Assembly (NCBI GenBank): GCA_018398815.1 | Contig: CM031595.1 | Location: forward strand, 138,785,767-138,849,766 | Direction of reading: 5' to 3' | Length of the DNA stretch: 64,000 nt | Source of the DNA: Conus ventricosus | Lineage: Eukaryota; Mollusca; Gastropoda; Neogastropoda; Conidae | Part shown: piece after piece, positions 32,531-43,686 of the stretch | Layout: the number at the start of each line of letters is the position of its first letter | Position numbering within the stretch: the first letter of the stretch is position 1 | Program-made: the position numbers and the translations under genes | The notes under the pieces: generated by a model | Told to the model about the DNA's origin: nothing | Databases searched by the model: none | Seen by the model: the letters and a program-made list of their open reading frames with translations, nothing else

Positions 32531-34686
32531 ATCAAGATTGCCAGGAACAAAGATACAGGTCAACAGAGGCACCCACGCTTTGACACCACAAAGCTGAAGT
32601 CAGAAGAAAAGAAGAGGGAGTTTGTCATCACCATGAACAACAGATTCCAGGCCCTCGCAGACCTGGAGGATGGCTCGCTGGAAAAGAAATGGGAGCGAGT
32701 GAGGAGTGCCTTCGATGAAGCCAGTCAAGAAGTGCTAGGATACAGGAAACGACAGCACAAACCATGGATCTCGAAGAAACCATCAAGAAGTAGAAGAGAG
32801 ACGAGAGACCAAAACAGAGAGAGATCCAAGCAGAACAAGAGCACAGAAACCACGTCTTCAACAGGAGTACAGCAAACGAGACAAGGAAGTGAAGAAGAGT
32901 GCCAAAAAGGACAGCGAGTCCATGTAGAAGGACTGGCCACTCAAGCACAGGAAGCAGCGGAGAAGAATGATATGAAGACCCTCTAACACCATCACTAAGC
33001 AGCTGGCGGTAGAAAACCAACACAAACCGACCAGTGAAAGGGAAGAATGGAAACATCTTGAGCAAACCAACAGAGCAGCTGGACAGATGGAGGGAACACT
33101 TTAGTGAGCTACTCAGCGGTACGCCAGTCAAGACACCACCACTCATCGAGGAAGGAGAAGACCTGGATGTGAACCTAGGGCCGATCAGCAAAGAAGAAAT
33201 CATTCAAGCAATCAGGAAGACAAAAAACAGGAAAGCCCCAGGACCTGACAACATCACACCGGAAGTGCTCAGGCAGAAGCGACGTCGCGGCAGACATCCT
33301 GATGGACTTATTTCAAGAGGCCTGGGAAAAGGAAGAAGTGCCGAAAGAGTGGAAAAAGGGCTACATCATCAAGATACCCAAGAAGGTAGATCTCAGCGAG
33401 TGTAAGAACTGGAGAGGGATACAGCTGCTGTCACTACCTAGTAAGATCTTCACGAGAATCATCCTGGAGAGGATCCGGGCAGCTGTAGACGAAAAGCTGA
33501 GAGACGAACAAGCGGATTTCGAGCAGGAAGATCATGTGTCGACCAGATAGCCACGCTCCGAATCATCATCGAGCAGTCTCTTGAGTGGCAGTCACCAATC
33601 TACATCAATTTATCGATTTCAAAAAAGCATTCGACACAGTGGACAGAGAAGTAACATGGAAAATCCTGAGACACTATGGAATTCCACTCAGATGGTAAAA
33701 ATCATACAGAGCCTGTACAAGGACACAACGTGTCACGTCATCCACAACACGAGTGTGTCGGAACCCTTCACAGTGAACACCGGGGTACGTCAGGATGTTT
33801 GCTGTCACCGCTGATCTTCTCTCTGTGATCGACTGGTTGATGAGGACAGCGATGAACCCACCATGCGGGATCCAGTGGACACTCATGCAGAAACTTGAGG
33901 ACCTGGATTTCGCGGACGACATCAGCTTGCTGACCCACACCCTCCACCACATGCAGAAGAAGACCGAGAGCCTCCGCAGCACAGCCAGTAACACTGGCTT
34001 GGAGATCAACGCGGAGAAGACAAAGACCATGAGAGCCAACACAAGCCAGGCTGAAGCAATTCGCCTAGGGGAAAAACAGATAGAAGATGTTGAGAAATTT
34101 ACCTACCTAGGAAGCATTGTCAACAAGACAGGAGTACTGATGATGACATCAGGGCCAGAATAACCAAGGCAAGATTTGCTTTCACCACCCTCAAGCCCAT
34201 CTGGAGGAGCGCAAACGTCCGTCTTCACACCAAACTGAGACTGTTTAACACCAATGTAAGACCTGTGCTGCTGTATGGCTCGGAGACCTGGAGACTCACC
34301 AAAGGGCTGGAGCGCAAGTTGCAGGTCTTCATCAACACATGCCTGCGGCGGATCCTCCGCATCAGGTGGCCTGACAGAATTGCAAATGAGGAGCTATGGC
34401 GCCAGACAGAGCAGAGACCAATCGGAGACACCATCAGAATCCGAAAGTGGAAGTGGATCGGACACATCCTACGCCGAGGCCCGGACAACATCGCACGGCA
34501 GGCACTGGATTGGAACCCGCAAGGAAAGAGAAAGCGAGGCCGCCCAGTGACAACTTGGCGTAGGACGCTGAACAACGAGCTGAGTTCCATCAAGCTGTCC
34601 TGGGGTGAGGCAAGCGGCAGCCAAGACCGCACACGCTGGAAATCTGCAGTGAAGGCCCTATGCTCCCGATGGAGCGAAGAGGATTA
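32530..34686 (+). pseudogene. Reverse transcriptase and C-terminal region of the RTE-like LINE
   Basis: Linker (KKREFVITMNNRFQALADLE), then RT blocks: KNRKAPGPDNITPEVL near 33225, WRGIQLLSLPSKIF near 33410, a FKKAFDTVDR-like Asp block near 33615, FADDISLL with the catalytic Asp pair near 33910, and TYLGSIVNKTG near 34105. The C-terminal stretch 34265-34687 is open and has VLLYGSETW, RWPDRIANEELW and GKRKRGRPVTTWRR, then SRWSEED-stop. Frameshifts occur near 33000, 33290, 33555, 33790 and 34150. Confidence 0.85.
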
Positions 34687-34784
34687 AGTCAAGTCAAGTA
34701 AGTTGATGGCATGAGCTTGTCACAAAATACAATGAACTTGTCCCAGTCCTGCAAAGAACTGCTGAGGGAGGGAGACGGAATGCA

Positions 34785-34848
<64 letters not shown>
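34785..34848. repeat. Poly(G) tract of 64, within G-rich block to 34945
   Basis: Sixty-four consecutive G, then G-rich sequence with few interruptions to about 34945. It starts 70 bp downstream of the LINE target duplication. Confidence 0.95.
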
Positions 34849-34849
<1 letters not shown>

Positions 34850-34945
34850 GGGGGGGGGGGGAAGGGGGGGAAGTGGGAGAAGGGCGTTTGCGGGGCAGGG
34901 AGGTTAGGAAGGAGCGGGGAGGGGGGGGGGGGTGGGGGGGGGGAG

Positions 34946-36760
34946 GATAGTGGCAATGCAGTAGTAAACAGGGAACGAATTGTTGAGATATTCAAGTTAC
35001 ACAGGAAGAGGGGGAGAACCTCTGAAAGTGTCTCATGCATGGGGCCATCTCGAAAAGACTCAAGTGCGGGCAGGGCAGCCTGCCAGAGCATCGTAAGAGG
35101 TGTGTAGTGTACAGACGGGGTATTAGTACAGACTATGTCGAAAAGGTAATTACACGATATCATCAGTTTCCATTGTAACGTATTTCATGACTGAAGCCCC
35201 GGAAAACAACGCTGCGACCCAACCACACTGCAGCAAGAAGGCCACGAAGCCAAGTTTGCCGGGGACCAGCAGCAGCGCGTAGTATAGTTGTAGTAGTACA
35301 TACTGGGGGTGTAGTACCCAAACTAGTAGTGCAAAAGCATAGTAAAAAAACATTTCAGTTGTAAATTGTATATGAAATATTTATTTTTAAAGTTTTTTTA
35401 AATTACCGGGGAAATTCCCCGGGGGGTTTCCCCCAATTAAAAATATAAAAAATATTTTTCTAAAACTTTTCCTGGACTCAAAACCCAGTGCGACCAGAGA
35501 AGAACCCGGGGGGCTGGGAGGACCGGAAACACTCTACGCCCTGAGCACGTCACAGCTGGTAAGAAGCACGCGAGGACCTCCTAAGATATCAAGGGACATA
35601 ACTGTCCTGAAAGGTAAATTAGCTACAGGATGCAGCTCATACAGCCAATAGCTCCCCATGGGTGACCAGCCCGAAATGACTGCGAGCCCACGGGAAAAAC
35701 ACCAGCCCAGGCTGCCGAGCGCGACACAGACAACACCGCCCAGGATGGAGGCTGCCACTCAGGACACAGCCAACTTTCGCAAAGGCTATGGCAGGAGAGG
35801 AATCCAAAGTTGAGTCTTTGGGGTGTGGGGACTTTGGGTGGTCAGTGGGTGTTCGGTCCGCCACTGGACCTTTCTCAGGGTGGAGCCAGTTGGCAGAAGA
35901 AAACGGGAAACATCCGCAGATATGTGCTTGGCAAACCCAGGGGAAGGAAACTGTGGCTTCTTCACAGGGGCCCATTAGAGAGTCAAGACTCCCCCAGGAA
36001 GGCCTGCGCGGTGACATGGGCAGCAGCGCAGCACTCATTAAGTATAGGTATAGTACAGGTAATTGGACAAAGGGTACCCTAAACCTCATAAGTAGAAATC
36101 CAGGGTGTACCAGCGTATTCATGATCAGAGTCCACACATTGTATATCGTAATATTTTGTAGTAGTAATGTATTAAATTCAAAGTTACACATTGTGTAATG
36201 AGCGGCGCGATTCCCCGAATTCCACACATCATGCAAAAAGTAGTGGTTCTCAAGAACATTTGCACTTGTTGACTGCAACCATAGGCCCAGTGCGAATCTT
36301 CAGTGTAGGGAGGTAAGAAAATAAAATCGCCTCGTGGTGAGAATTACCAACCAACTGGGCGAAGTTACCGAGCAAGACAGTAAGTTCGCCTTCTGTTCAA
36401 ACATTTCATGCTGTAATTACAGCTCGATTTCACTGATTACATCAGTCTGTCAGGAGCAGGGAACCAAAACTCCAAGTACACACACCGTCAGACTAGGGAA
36501 GATAAGTTCAGGAATGCGAAAGGAAAGAAAGTAAAACACGTGCAGTTTGCTGGTTGAACGAGGAAAGCATAACTGTTGTGCCAGACGAATGAACAAATTA
36601 TGTTGTAGTAGTAGTAGTGTAGGGACGTAATCAATACATAGGCCGTTAAGCCTTTCAATGTCCCCTCGTGTTATTATACTTTTATGACAGGGTTGAAAAT
36701 GCATGCAATATAAATTTTCCTTCTTATTCATCATGAGGGCCTGCTGCTTAAATTAGAACA
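34946..36760. other. Unassigned stretch, moderately GC-rich
   Basis: No coding family recognised, though 35640-36010 is GC-rich with open frames on both strands that lack motifs. A hairpin-forming palindrome lies at 35370-35462. Confidence 0.35.
35370..35462. repeat. Inverted repeat with GC-rich centre
   Basis: Core ccggggaaattccccgg (a perfect palindrome) is followed by ggggtttccccc. AT-rich arms on each side (tttatttttaaagtttt on the left; aattaaaaatataaaaaat on the right) pair imperfectly. Confidence 0.7.
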
Positions 36761-36779
36761 CATTGGCATTGGCGGTTCT

Positions 36780-38147
36780 TTGCTAAAATGGGCGAGATCA
36801 TTCCTCGTTGGGAGAACGCAGAAAGTTGTTGTGGAAGGTCGTCATCCCATTGTAAACCAGTCTTGTCAGGTGTACCACAGGGAACTGTTCTGGGGCCCTT
36901 GTTTTTCTTAATTATATAAATGACATGTCCTAAGACGGTGAGTACCGGCTACACGAAAATACTCAATGCATGCAACCTGTGTGCCAGAATAGTCTACTTG
37001 AAGACTGTGGGCACGGGGCAGGTTAAACATCCCCGTCTGGAAGAAGAAGAAGAAGACATAAGTAGAAATCTCTCTCCTGGAACTACATAAGGCTTTTTGC
37101 AGATGACAGTTTAGTATATAGAACAATCAGAAGCAAGAATGATACACGCATTCTACAAGAAGATCTAAACGCGTTACAAAAGTGGGGAAAGAACTTGGAA
37201 AATGGAATTTCATCCCCAAAAGTGCCAAGTGTTGCGTATATGTAACAAACGCTCACCAATTAGATCAGATTATTCTATCCATAATACTATTCTAAAAGAA
37301 ACTAATGCTGCAAAATATTTAGGCGTGATTATAGATAGTCGTCTCAAATGGAAAGAACATTACAATTTAGTATGTAAGAAAGCAAATAACATCTTAGCTT
37401 TCTTATACAGGAATATCAATGACTGCCCCCAAAAGGTTAAAGACGACTGCTACAAAACACTGGTTAGACCAGTACTGGAATATGGTTGCTCAGTTTGGGA
37501 TCCTTACCATCTAAAGGACATTGATAACCTCGAAAAGATTCAGAAGAGAGCAGCACGGTTCGTTAACAGGGAACCACATCAAAGAAAAGGGGAATACTAG
37601 GAAGAACATGAGGAAATTAGAATGGAAACCCTTAGAAGAGAGAAGAGCTTTTATTAAACTTAACACCTTTTTCAAAGGCAGAGCTAAAGTAAATTGATAT
37701 TCCAATGGAACAACTAGTATTGAATAAAAGTAGCACCAGGAGTGGCGGTCAGTGTTATACCATACCTGCATCAAATATTGACAGCCACTTACATTCTTTT
37801 TATCCCAGTTCTGTACGGCTGTGGAACTCACTGCCGGGTGCCATCAAGATTGCCACGGTGCAATCTCATTCAAAAAACAGATTGATTCGACAGTTTTTGA
37901 GATCTGCATATTGACGATTTTCTATTTTTACTTCCCCAGATATTTTACTAGACCCTATTACCTGGGCCTGAATTTGGCCATTGCTTTTAACTTCTTGAAT
38001 ATCGAGTGCGACCCCTTGTTGCCAAATTTGCTCCAGGGGCCAACAGTCTGAGTCGCACTGTTTTATGTTATTTTTATTTTACTTTTTAACATGCGCGCTG
38101 GTGACCTACTCGTTTTTGAGTGAACCAGTATTTTAGGAAGAAGAAGA
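36780..38147 (+). pseudogene. LINE copy A (RT and C-terminal part), 5'-truncated
   Basis: RT from a SGVPQGTVLGPLFFLIYINDM block (36865-36925), interrupted by a 128-bp insert, then LFADDSLVY (37090), FHPQKCQVL, AKYLGVIIDSRLKWKEH, VRPVLEYGCSVWDP and a LWNSLP block near 37820. It has a 3' UTR and a (GAA)n tail at 38136-38147. Jockey/CR1-like by motif. One or two indels break the frame. About 97% alike to copy B by eye. Confidence 0.85.
36927..37054 (+). mobile_element. 128-bp SINE-like insert inside LINE copy A
   Basis: Absent from the same position in LINE copy B, which reads straight through ataaatgacataagtag. The insert starts gtcctaagacggtgag, ends in a (GAA)n run, and is flanked by gacat at 36922-36926 and 37055-37059. 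The empty site in copy B proves insertion. No tRNA-like promoter boxes identified with confidence. Confidence 0.8.
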
Positions 38148-38628
38148 GCTTCTAAACTGTACTTTAAATTTCAAGTCTTCATCCAGCAAATTCTTAAAAA
38201 CATTAGTATTTTTAGCAAATTTAAGTGCAGTTGGCAAACTGTTCCAGTTAGCAATAACTCTGTTACTGAACTTGAATCTCCCCATATTAGTATGAAACTG
38301 CTTAACAAATATTTTGGCTTCCGAATTTCTTGTTCTATCTGTTTTAACAGCCTCAAAAAAATAGATCTGTATAAGACATGTTTGTACATTCTTGCAAGAT
38401 TTTAGTAGCTCTTCTCTGTACATACTCTTTCGATTGCTATTGACTGTCTTTTCAAGTGTGGGTACCAGATTATATTGCCATATTCAAGATGCGGTCTAAC
38501 CATAGCTTTATATAACTTTAAAAACGTTTCTTTATTAAGGTAAATAAAAGTTCTTTTTATTAATCCAATCATTTGGTTTGCTTTATTTATACACTTTTGA
38601 ATGTGAGTATCAAAAAGTAGATCTTTAT

Positions 38629-38640
<12 letters not shown>
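38148..38640 (-). pseudogene. Opposite-strand LINE, RT C-terminal part
   Basis: Antisense reading: DTHIQKCINKANQMIGLIKRTF, MVRPHLEYGNIIWYPH, then NSEAKIFVKQFHT and a NRVIANWNSLP block, typical of CR1/Jockey-group LINE ends. It is the downstream part of the LINE seen at 39775-40700, from which it is separated by LINE copy B. Confidence 0.8.
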
Positions 38641-38661
<21 letters not shown>

Positions 38662-38671
38662 TTTTTTTAAA

Positions 38672-39774
38672 TTTATATAAATGACATAAGTAGAAATCTC
38701 TCTCTCCTGGAACTACTATAAGGCTTTTTGCAGATGACAGTTTAGTATATAGAACAATCAGAAGCAAGAATGATACACGCATTCTACAAGAAGATCTAAA
38801 CGCTTTACAAGAGTGGGAAAGAACTTGGAAAATGGAATTTCATCCTCAAAAGTGCCAAGTGTGCGTATATGTAACAAACGCTCACTAATTAGATCAGATT
38901 ATTCTATCCATAATACTATTCTTAAAGAAAACTAATGCTGCAAAATATTTAGGCGTGATTATAGATAGTCGTCTCAAATGGAAAGAACATTACAATTTAG
39001 TATGTAAGAAAGCAAATAACATCTTAGCTTTCTTACACAGGAATATCAATGACTGCCCCCAAAAGTTAAAGACGACTGCTACAAAACACTGGTTAGACCA
39101 GTACTGGAATATGGTTGCTCAGTTTGGGATCCTTACCATCTAAAGGACATTGATAACCTTGAAAAGATTCAGAAGAGAGCAGCACGGTTCGTAACAGGGA
39201 ACCACATCAGAGAAAAGGGGAATACTAGGAAGAACATGAGGAAATTTAGAATGGAAACCCTTAGAAGAGAGAAGAGCTTTTATTAAACTTAACACCTTTT
39301 TCAAAGGCAGAGCTAAAGTAATTGATATTCCAATGGAACAACTAGTATTGAATAAAAGTAGCACCAGGAGTGGCGGTCAGTGTTATACCATACCTGCATC
39401 AAATATTGACAGCCACTTACATTCTTTTTATCCCAGTTCTGTACGCTGTGGAACTCACTGCCGGGTGCCATCAAGATTGCCACAAATGCAATCTCTTTTA
39501 AAAAACAAATTGATACAACAGTTTTGAGATCTGCATATTGATGTTTTTCTATTTTTTACTTCCTCAGATATTTTACTGTTAACTGGCCTGAATTTGGCCA
39601 TTGCTTTTAACTTCTTGAATATCGAGTGCGACCCCTTGTTGCCAAATTTGCTCCAGGGCCAACAGTCTGAGTCGCACTATTTTATGTTATTTTATTTTAC
39701 TTTTTAACATGCGCGCTGGTGACCTACTCGTTTTTGAGTGAACCAGTATTTTAGGAAGAAGAAGAAGAAGAAGA
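38672..39774 (+). pseudogene. LINE copy B, 5'-truncated, with (GAA)n tail
   Basis: Same sequence as copy A from ttatataaatgacataag to the tail, without the 128-bp insert. Preceded by a T-rich run (38631-38668) and ending in (GAA)n at 39754-39774. It lies inside the opposite-strand LINE, so it inserted there. Frame broken by small indels. Confidence 0.85.
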
Positions 39775-40700
39775 TCCTTTTCTTCCTCACATTTCTGTAC
39801 CAGCCTATTTCCACCATCTATTTTCATGTTGTATTCATGTTCTGGATTGTTTTTGCCAACATGCAAAACTTTACATTTTTCAACATTAAAATATAGATTC
39901 CACTTGTCTGACCCAGTTTTGGAGGCAATTTAAATTTTCTTGCAGATATTTATAGTTAATCTGATTTGTCATATATATTTTGTGTCATCAGCAAAAATTT
40001 TACAAAACTATTTACCTCATCTGGAAGGTCATTATAAAAATAGTAAGCAGTACAGGTCCTAAAATGCTCCCTTGGGGAATACCACTCATAAACATCATTC
40101 TCTGTCGACATACAGTTACCCACTCTTACTCTTTGTTTTCTATTTGACAAAAAATCTCTAATCCAGTTTAGCAACTTACCTACTATACCGTATGCTTCCA
40201 TTTTTTTCAATAATCTCTCATGCGGAACCGTATCAAAAGCTTTACGGAAATCAAGTAAATTATATCAGCAGAGTACTTATTCTCTAGCATGTTAACTAAA
40301 TCTTCCATAACTTCAACTAGTTGTAGATATGGAAGACCTTTTTTACAAAATCCATGCTGGCATACTGCAAACAAATTATTATCAGTGAAGTGAGATACTA
40401 TGTACATCTCTTATAATGGATTCTAGCACTATTGCATGCAATGCAGGTTAAGCTTACCGGACGATAGTTGCCTGGCTCAGATTTTGACCCTTTTTAAAAA
40501 AATAGCAGTAACTTCTGCCGATTTCCAGTCGAGGGTAATTTTCCTGTCTCTAATGATTTATTATAAATCTACTGAGCAGTACAGCTAACTCCTTACTTAA
40601 TCTTTTAGAACTTTAGGTGGTATTAAATCAGGTCCCTGCGCTTTAGACTGATTCAATTCAAACAACTTCTTCTCTACTGCAGCTGAAGTAATTATTATAT
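39775..40700 (-). pseudogene. Opposite-strand LINE, RT palm part
   Basis: Antisense reading gives a FRKAFDTV-like block near 40230, KKMEAYGIVGKLLNWIRDFLSNRKQRV at 40095-40210, a frame-broken QGSILGP-like stretch near 40070, and a DD-containing region near 39975. It runs to an EEEKDL-like segment at 39775 and continues at 38640 across LINE copy B. CR1-like. Confidence 0.8.
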
Positions 40701-40756
40701 CTGTAACTGAAATTTATAAAACAAACACTTCGCGTTTTGACCTTTTTGTCTTCATC

Positions 40757-40856
40757 AGGCAAGACAAACAACATTCAATTTTCATGACAATGAAAACAAG
40801 CACGAACCGTCACTTAATCTCGTCAAGCGGGGCGCCCGATGTTGTTTGTCTTGCCT
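40757..40856. repeat. Perfect 18-bp inverted repeat
   Basis: aggcaagacaaacaacat at 40757-40774 and its exact reverse complement at 40839-40856, with a 64-base spacer. Confidence 0.95.
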
Positions 40857-40861
40857 AAAAT

Positions 40862-41035
40862 GAAAAATAAACGGTAAACAAGTGAGGTAACGTTTGCACC
40901 CGTAAGAAAACCTAACACAGAGTAACTTGAAATATGAAAACTCTTCACAACCCCCCCCCCCCCCCCCTCCACCTTAAGTCCAAATCTTTGCCAAGTCATT
41001 ACTATGAGACAGTTCAGTTGTTGGCCTGCGCTTGT

Positions 41036-41084
<49 letters not shown>

Positions 41085-41245
41085 ACTATTAGATTGTTCG
41101 TCTATAGATGTATTTGTCTGACTTTCTTCAAGTTTAAAAGGCTGTGCCAGTCTTGAATAAAAGTTACTCAGTGTTAGGTTTCTTACGGGAGCAAGCGTTA
41201 CCCTACTTGTTTACCGTTTATTGTTTACTGTTCCCTGCCTCATTT
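40862..41245. mobile_element. Foldback element, copy 1
   Basis: Left arm (from about 40868: aaacggtaaacaagtg.. to cctaacacagagtaactt) pairs with the right arm at about 41155-41222 (aagttactcagtgttagg.. to cttgtttaccgttt). The middle holds two poly(C) tracts (40951-40967 and 41037-41084). No coding capacity. A second copy lies at 41544 onward. Confidence 0.75.
41037..41084. repeat. Poly(C) tract of 48
   Basis: Uninterrupted, inside foldback copy 1; copy 2 has a short 'gggg' on the equivalent strand at 41715, so the run expanded in copy 1 or is an artefact. Confidence 0.95.
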
Positions 41246-41543
41246 CATTTCATTTTAAAATGAAAAAGGTCTACCCAAGAGGTCATCTAAACACGTTGCT
41301 TGTTGTGTAAATTACCTGTACTTTCTTCCGGCGGTACAGGAATTTTTCTTTTAATGTGTTTAATTTTTCCTATAGCTTGTTTCAATTTCCACCAGCAATC
41401 ACCTCTCTTAGAAACCGGCGCAGACAGATGTTTGCATACTATCTATAGTAGTAGTAGCCAGTGGTAGGGGCTGACTCAGTCGAGGCTGTACAGCCTATAT
41501 ATGCCCCACCTTTGTATATCGTAGTTTTAACTGGTATATTTTG
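41246..41543. other. Short unassigned spacer between foldback copies
   Basis: AT-rich, with a tagtagtag run near 41446. No feature recognised. Confidence 0.5.
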
Positions 41544-41845
41544 AAATTGGAAATGAATGAGGCAGGAAACAGTAAGCAATAAAGAGTAAACAAGTGGGGT
41601 AACTTTTGCTCCCATAAGAAAACCTAACACAGAGTAACTTTTATTCAAGACTTGGCACACCCTTTTAAACTTTAAATAAAGTCAGACAGATACATGACAA
41701 ACAATCTAATAGTGGGGAAAAAACAAGCGCAGGCCAACAACTGAATGAAGACAATTGAGTTGTTAGCCTGCGCTTGTTATGTATTTGTCTGACTTTAATC
41801 AAGTTTAAAGGCTGTGCCAGTCTTGAATAAAAGTTACTCTGTGTT
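41544..41845. mobile_element. Foldback element, copy 2, left part
   Basis: The left arm (about 41590-41749) and right arm (from 41750) are inverted copies, meeting at gaagacaattgagttgtt. Inner arms include aacaagcgcaggccaacaac and its complement. The right arm is interrupted at 41845 by LTR element 2 and resumes at 50002. An 11-bp direct repeat ggtatattttg flanks the whole element (41533-41543 and 50055-50065). Confidence 0.8.
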
Positions 41846-43284
41846 TGTCACGGTCAAAATTCAACTCAACCAAATTCGTGGTCAATCGCCACCAGCCCAG
41901 TTGGACATAAGCTCTAACGCAAATATTCTGGGCGTCAGGCGGACGGCCCCATGGTTCGGATCCAGGCAATTAAGCAAAGGGGGAGGCTAATCCTCATCCT
42001 CCACAGAGACGGTCTGTCCAACCAGCCGGACTAAATAGCTGACCGACGCATTCACCTGTCGCCTCAGCCAATTAAAGGCTATTTTTAGCTCTCGTGAGAC
42101 AGCACTGTCTACCAGACGGACTAAGCTGTCTGGCCGAATGTCTCGATTGGTCTGCCACCAGCGTCGTGGAGCCTACCCAGACTCATCTAGCCAATTTAGA
42201 GTGACCATGTCCACGACTTAAGCCACACGGCGCCCAGTTAAGTAGGGAAGGGGGGAAGGTAGTGTGTGGTGGGGTGAAATCTAGCTAATCAATTAAATGA
42301 CCAATTGACCACCACAGAGAGTAAGGTGTGTAGGCGCGACTGTCACGATTTGAATATCCAATGGAATTAGAGGGAGATAACTTCGGGGTGTCAGGGGTAA
42401 AAATACTGACCAATGGTACTCCGCCCTTTTGGACAGATCGAACACAATAAGAAGGATGTGAGAGTGAGAGAACGGAAGAACGGAGGGAGAACGAACAGAG
42501 AGACAGAGAGAGAGAGGTCTGAGTGTAATCTCTGAGGAGAGAAAAGCAGAGAGATGAGGGAGGAGAGAAGAGAACCAAGTTGAGAGATTAGCATGAGATA
42601 GTCTGCAGAGGAAGGACTGAGGAGAGATGTGGAGAGAGAGAGAGTTGCTAACTAATGAAGAAGAAAAGAAAGAAAAGAAAAAAAAGAAAAGAAAAGCAAC
42701 CATGTCCATTTGATAAGAGCAGACTAGAAAAGAGAGAGAGAGAGAGTGCAATGCGTTAATGCAGGAAGAAAGAAAGGAGAACAGATCGATGTTGATAGTC
42801 ACTGTTCTATCCTCACTGGGGTTCGACCTCATACTTGGCCAGCGCCACTTTCATCAGCAGTCCAGCTTGACCGGTCCACAGACCAACGCCGGTGCCAGCA
42901 GACCAACACCAGTGTCAGCAGTTGTGCCGTGTTGTGAAAGTGACAGTGAAAAGAAGAAAAAAAAGGAAAAGAAAAAGAGACAGTGATTCGTGAATAGTTA
43001 AGATCACCTGGCCAGGTAAAGTAGAAATCTATTATATAACCCGGGTTAGTTAATGATGTTTTAGATAAATGATTTTGTGAAGTTCAGGAAAGAGAGAATG
43101 TTTATTTTGTTTTGATTCCATATGCATTGATGTTTCGTTCTATGAACATGTGTAGTAAAGTTATAGACTTAACTAGTGGTTTGATGTGACGAATGCATGA
43201 TAATGAATGAGATTGTAAGCAAGCTGTGAGTGTGTTTGGGCTGTGCGCTAGTCCTTCCTCCACTGACATACCCTGAGGTTGACA
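41846..43284 (+). repeat. 5' LTR of element 2
   Basis: 1439 bp, tgtcacggtcaaaa to ccctgaggttgaca. Contains a GA-rich block at 42460-42780. Open frames inside it are antisense to the GA-rich block and not genes. Confidence 0.95.
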
Positions 43285-43290
43285 ATTTAT

Positions 43291-43308
43291 TGGCGAGCCT
43301 GCCAGGAT
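43291..43308 (+). promoter_or_regulatory. Candidate primer-binding site of element 2
   Basis: TGGCGAGCCTGCCAGGAT begins 6 bases after the LTR. TGG pairs with a tRNA CCA end and the following C implies a G discriminator base, as in tRNA-Ser among others. The tRNA is not identified. Confidence 0.6.
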
Positions 43309-43686
43309 ATTCTGGCCCATTTATTATAATTGTTCAACTTCTCAGAGAGGAAGCTGGGTGGGATTCAAGTATTGTAATCCTAAGACAAGGGGTTGTCACT
43401 GTAATGTTCCCAAGATAGTTAAATACTAGGCTTGGCATTGCTTCCAAGATAGTTAATACAAGCTTGGCATTTCAGCCCCAGAGTACTTATTTCGCACAGA
43501 TTGCCTATAATTCGCTCTCATAGTTGGGTCAGGCGCTGGGCGTCTTATAAAAACTAACTACGTTCCAAGCTAATATTACATTCATAGGATTGTGCTATTA
43601 CTCACTCGTGTCGGTAACCACCAGTTTGGCTGTCGTAGAGAAAAAAAGAAAAAAAAACTTGTTCAAAAAAAAAAAAAAGAGATATA

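Larger units (their letters stand above)
31685..34702 (+). mobile_element. RTE-like LINE, near full length, with target-site duplication
   Basis: A 3018-bp insert bounded by the 13-bp direct repeat ttgatggcatgag at 31672-31684 and 34703-34715. It encodes endonuclease then RT in broken frames, ends in SRWSEED plus stop at 34686, and has a short (tcaag)n 3' tail. It belongs to the same broad group as the LINE at 1-3045 but is clearly diverged from it. Confidence 0.9.

Noticed and set aside
34711..34950. Poly-Gly frame
   Set aside because: Translation of a poly(G) tract.
35637..36278. 213-residue antisense frame in GC-rich DNA
   Set aside because: Open frames also exist on the other strand; no recognised domain and no exon signals.
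42285..42832. Ser/Leu-rich antisense frames in the LTR of element 2
   Set aside because: Complement of a GA-rich block; repeated in the other LTR with different breaks.
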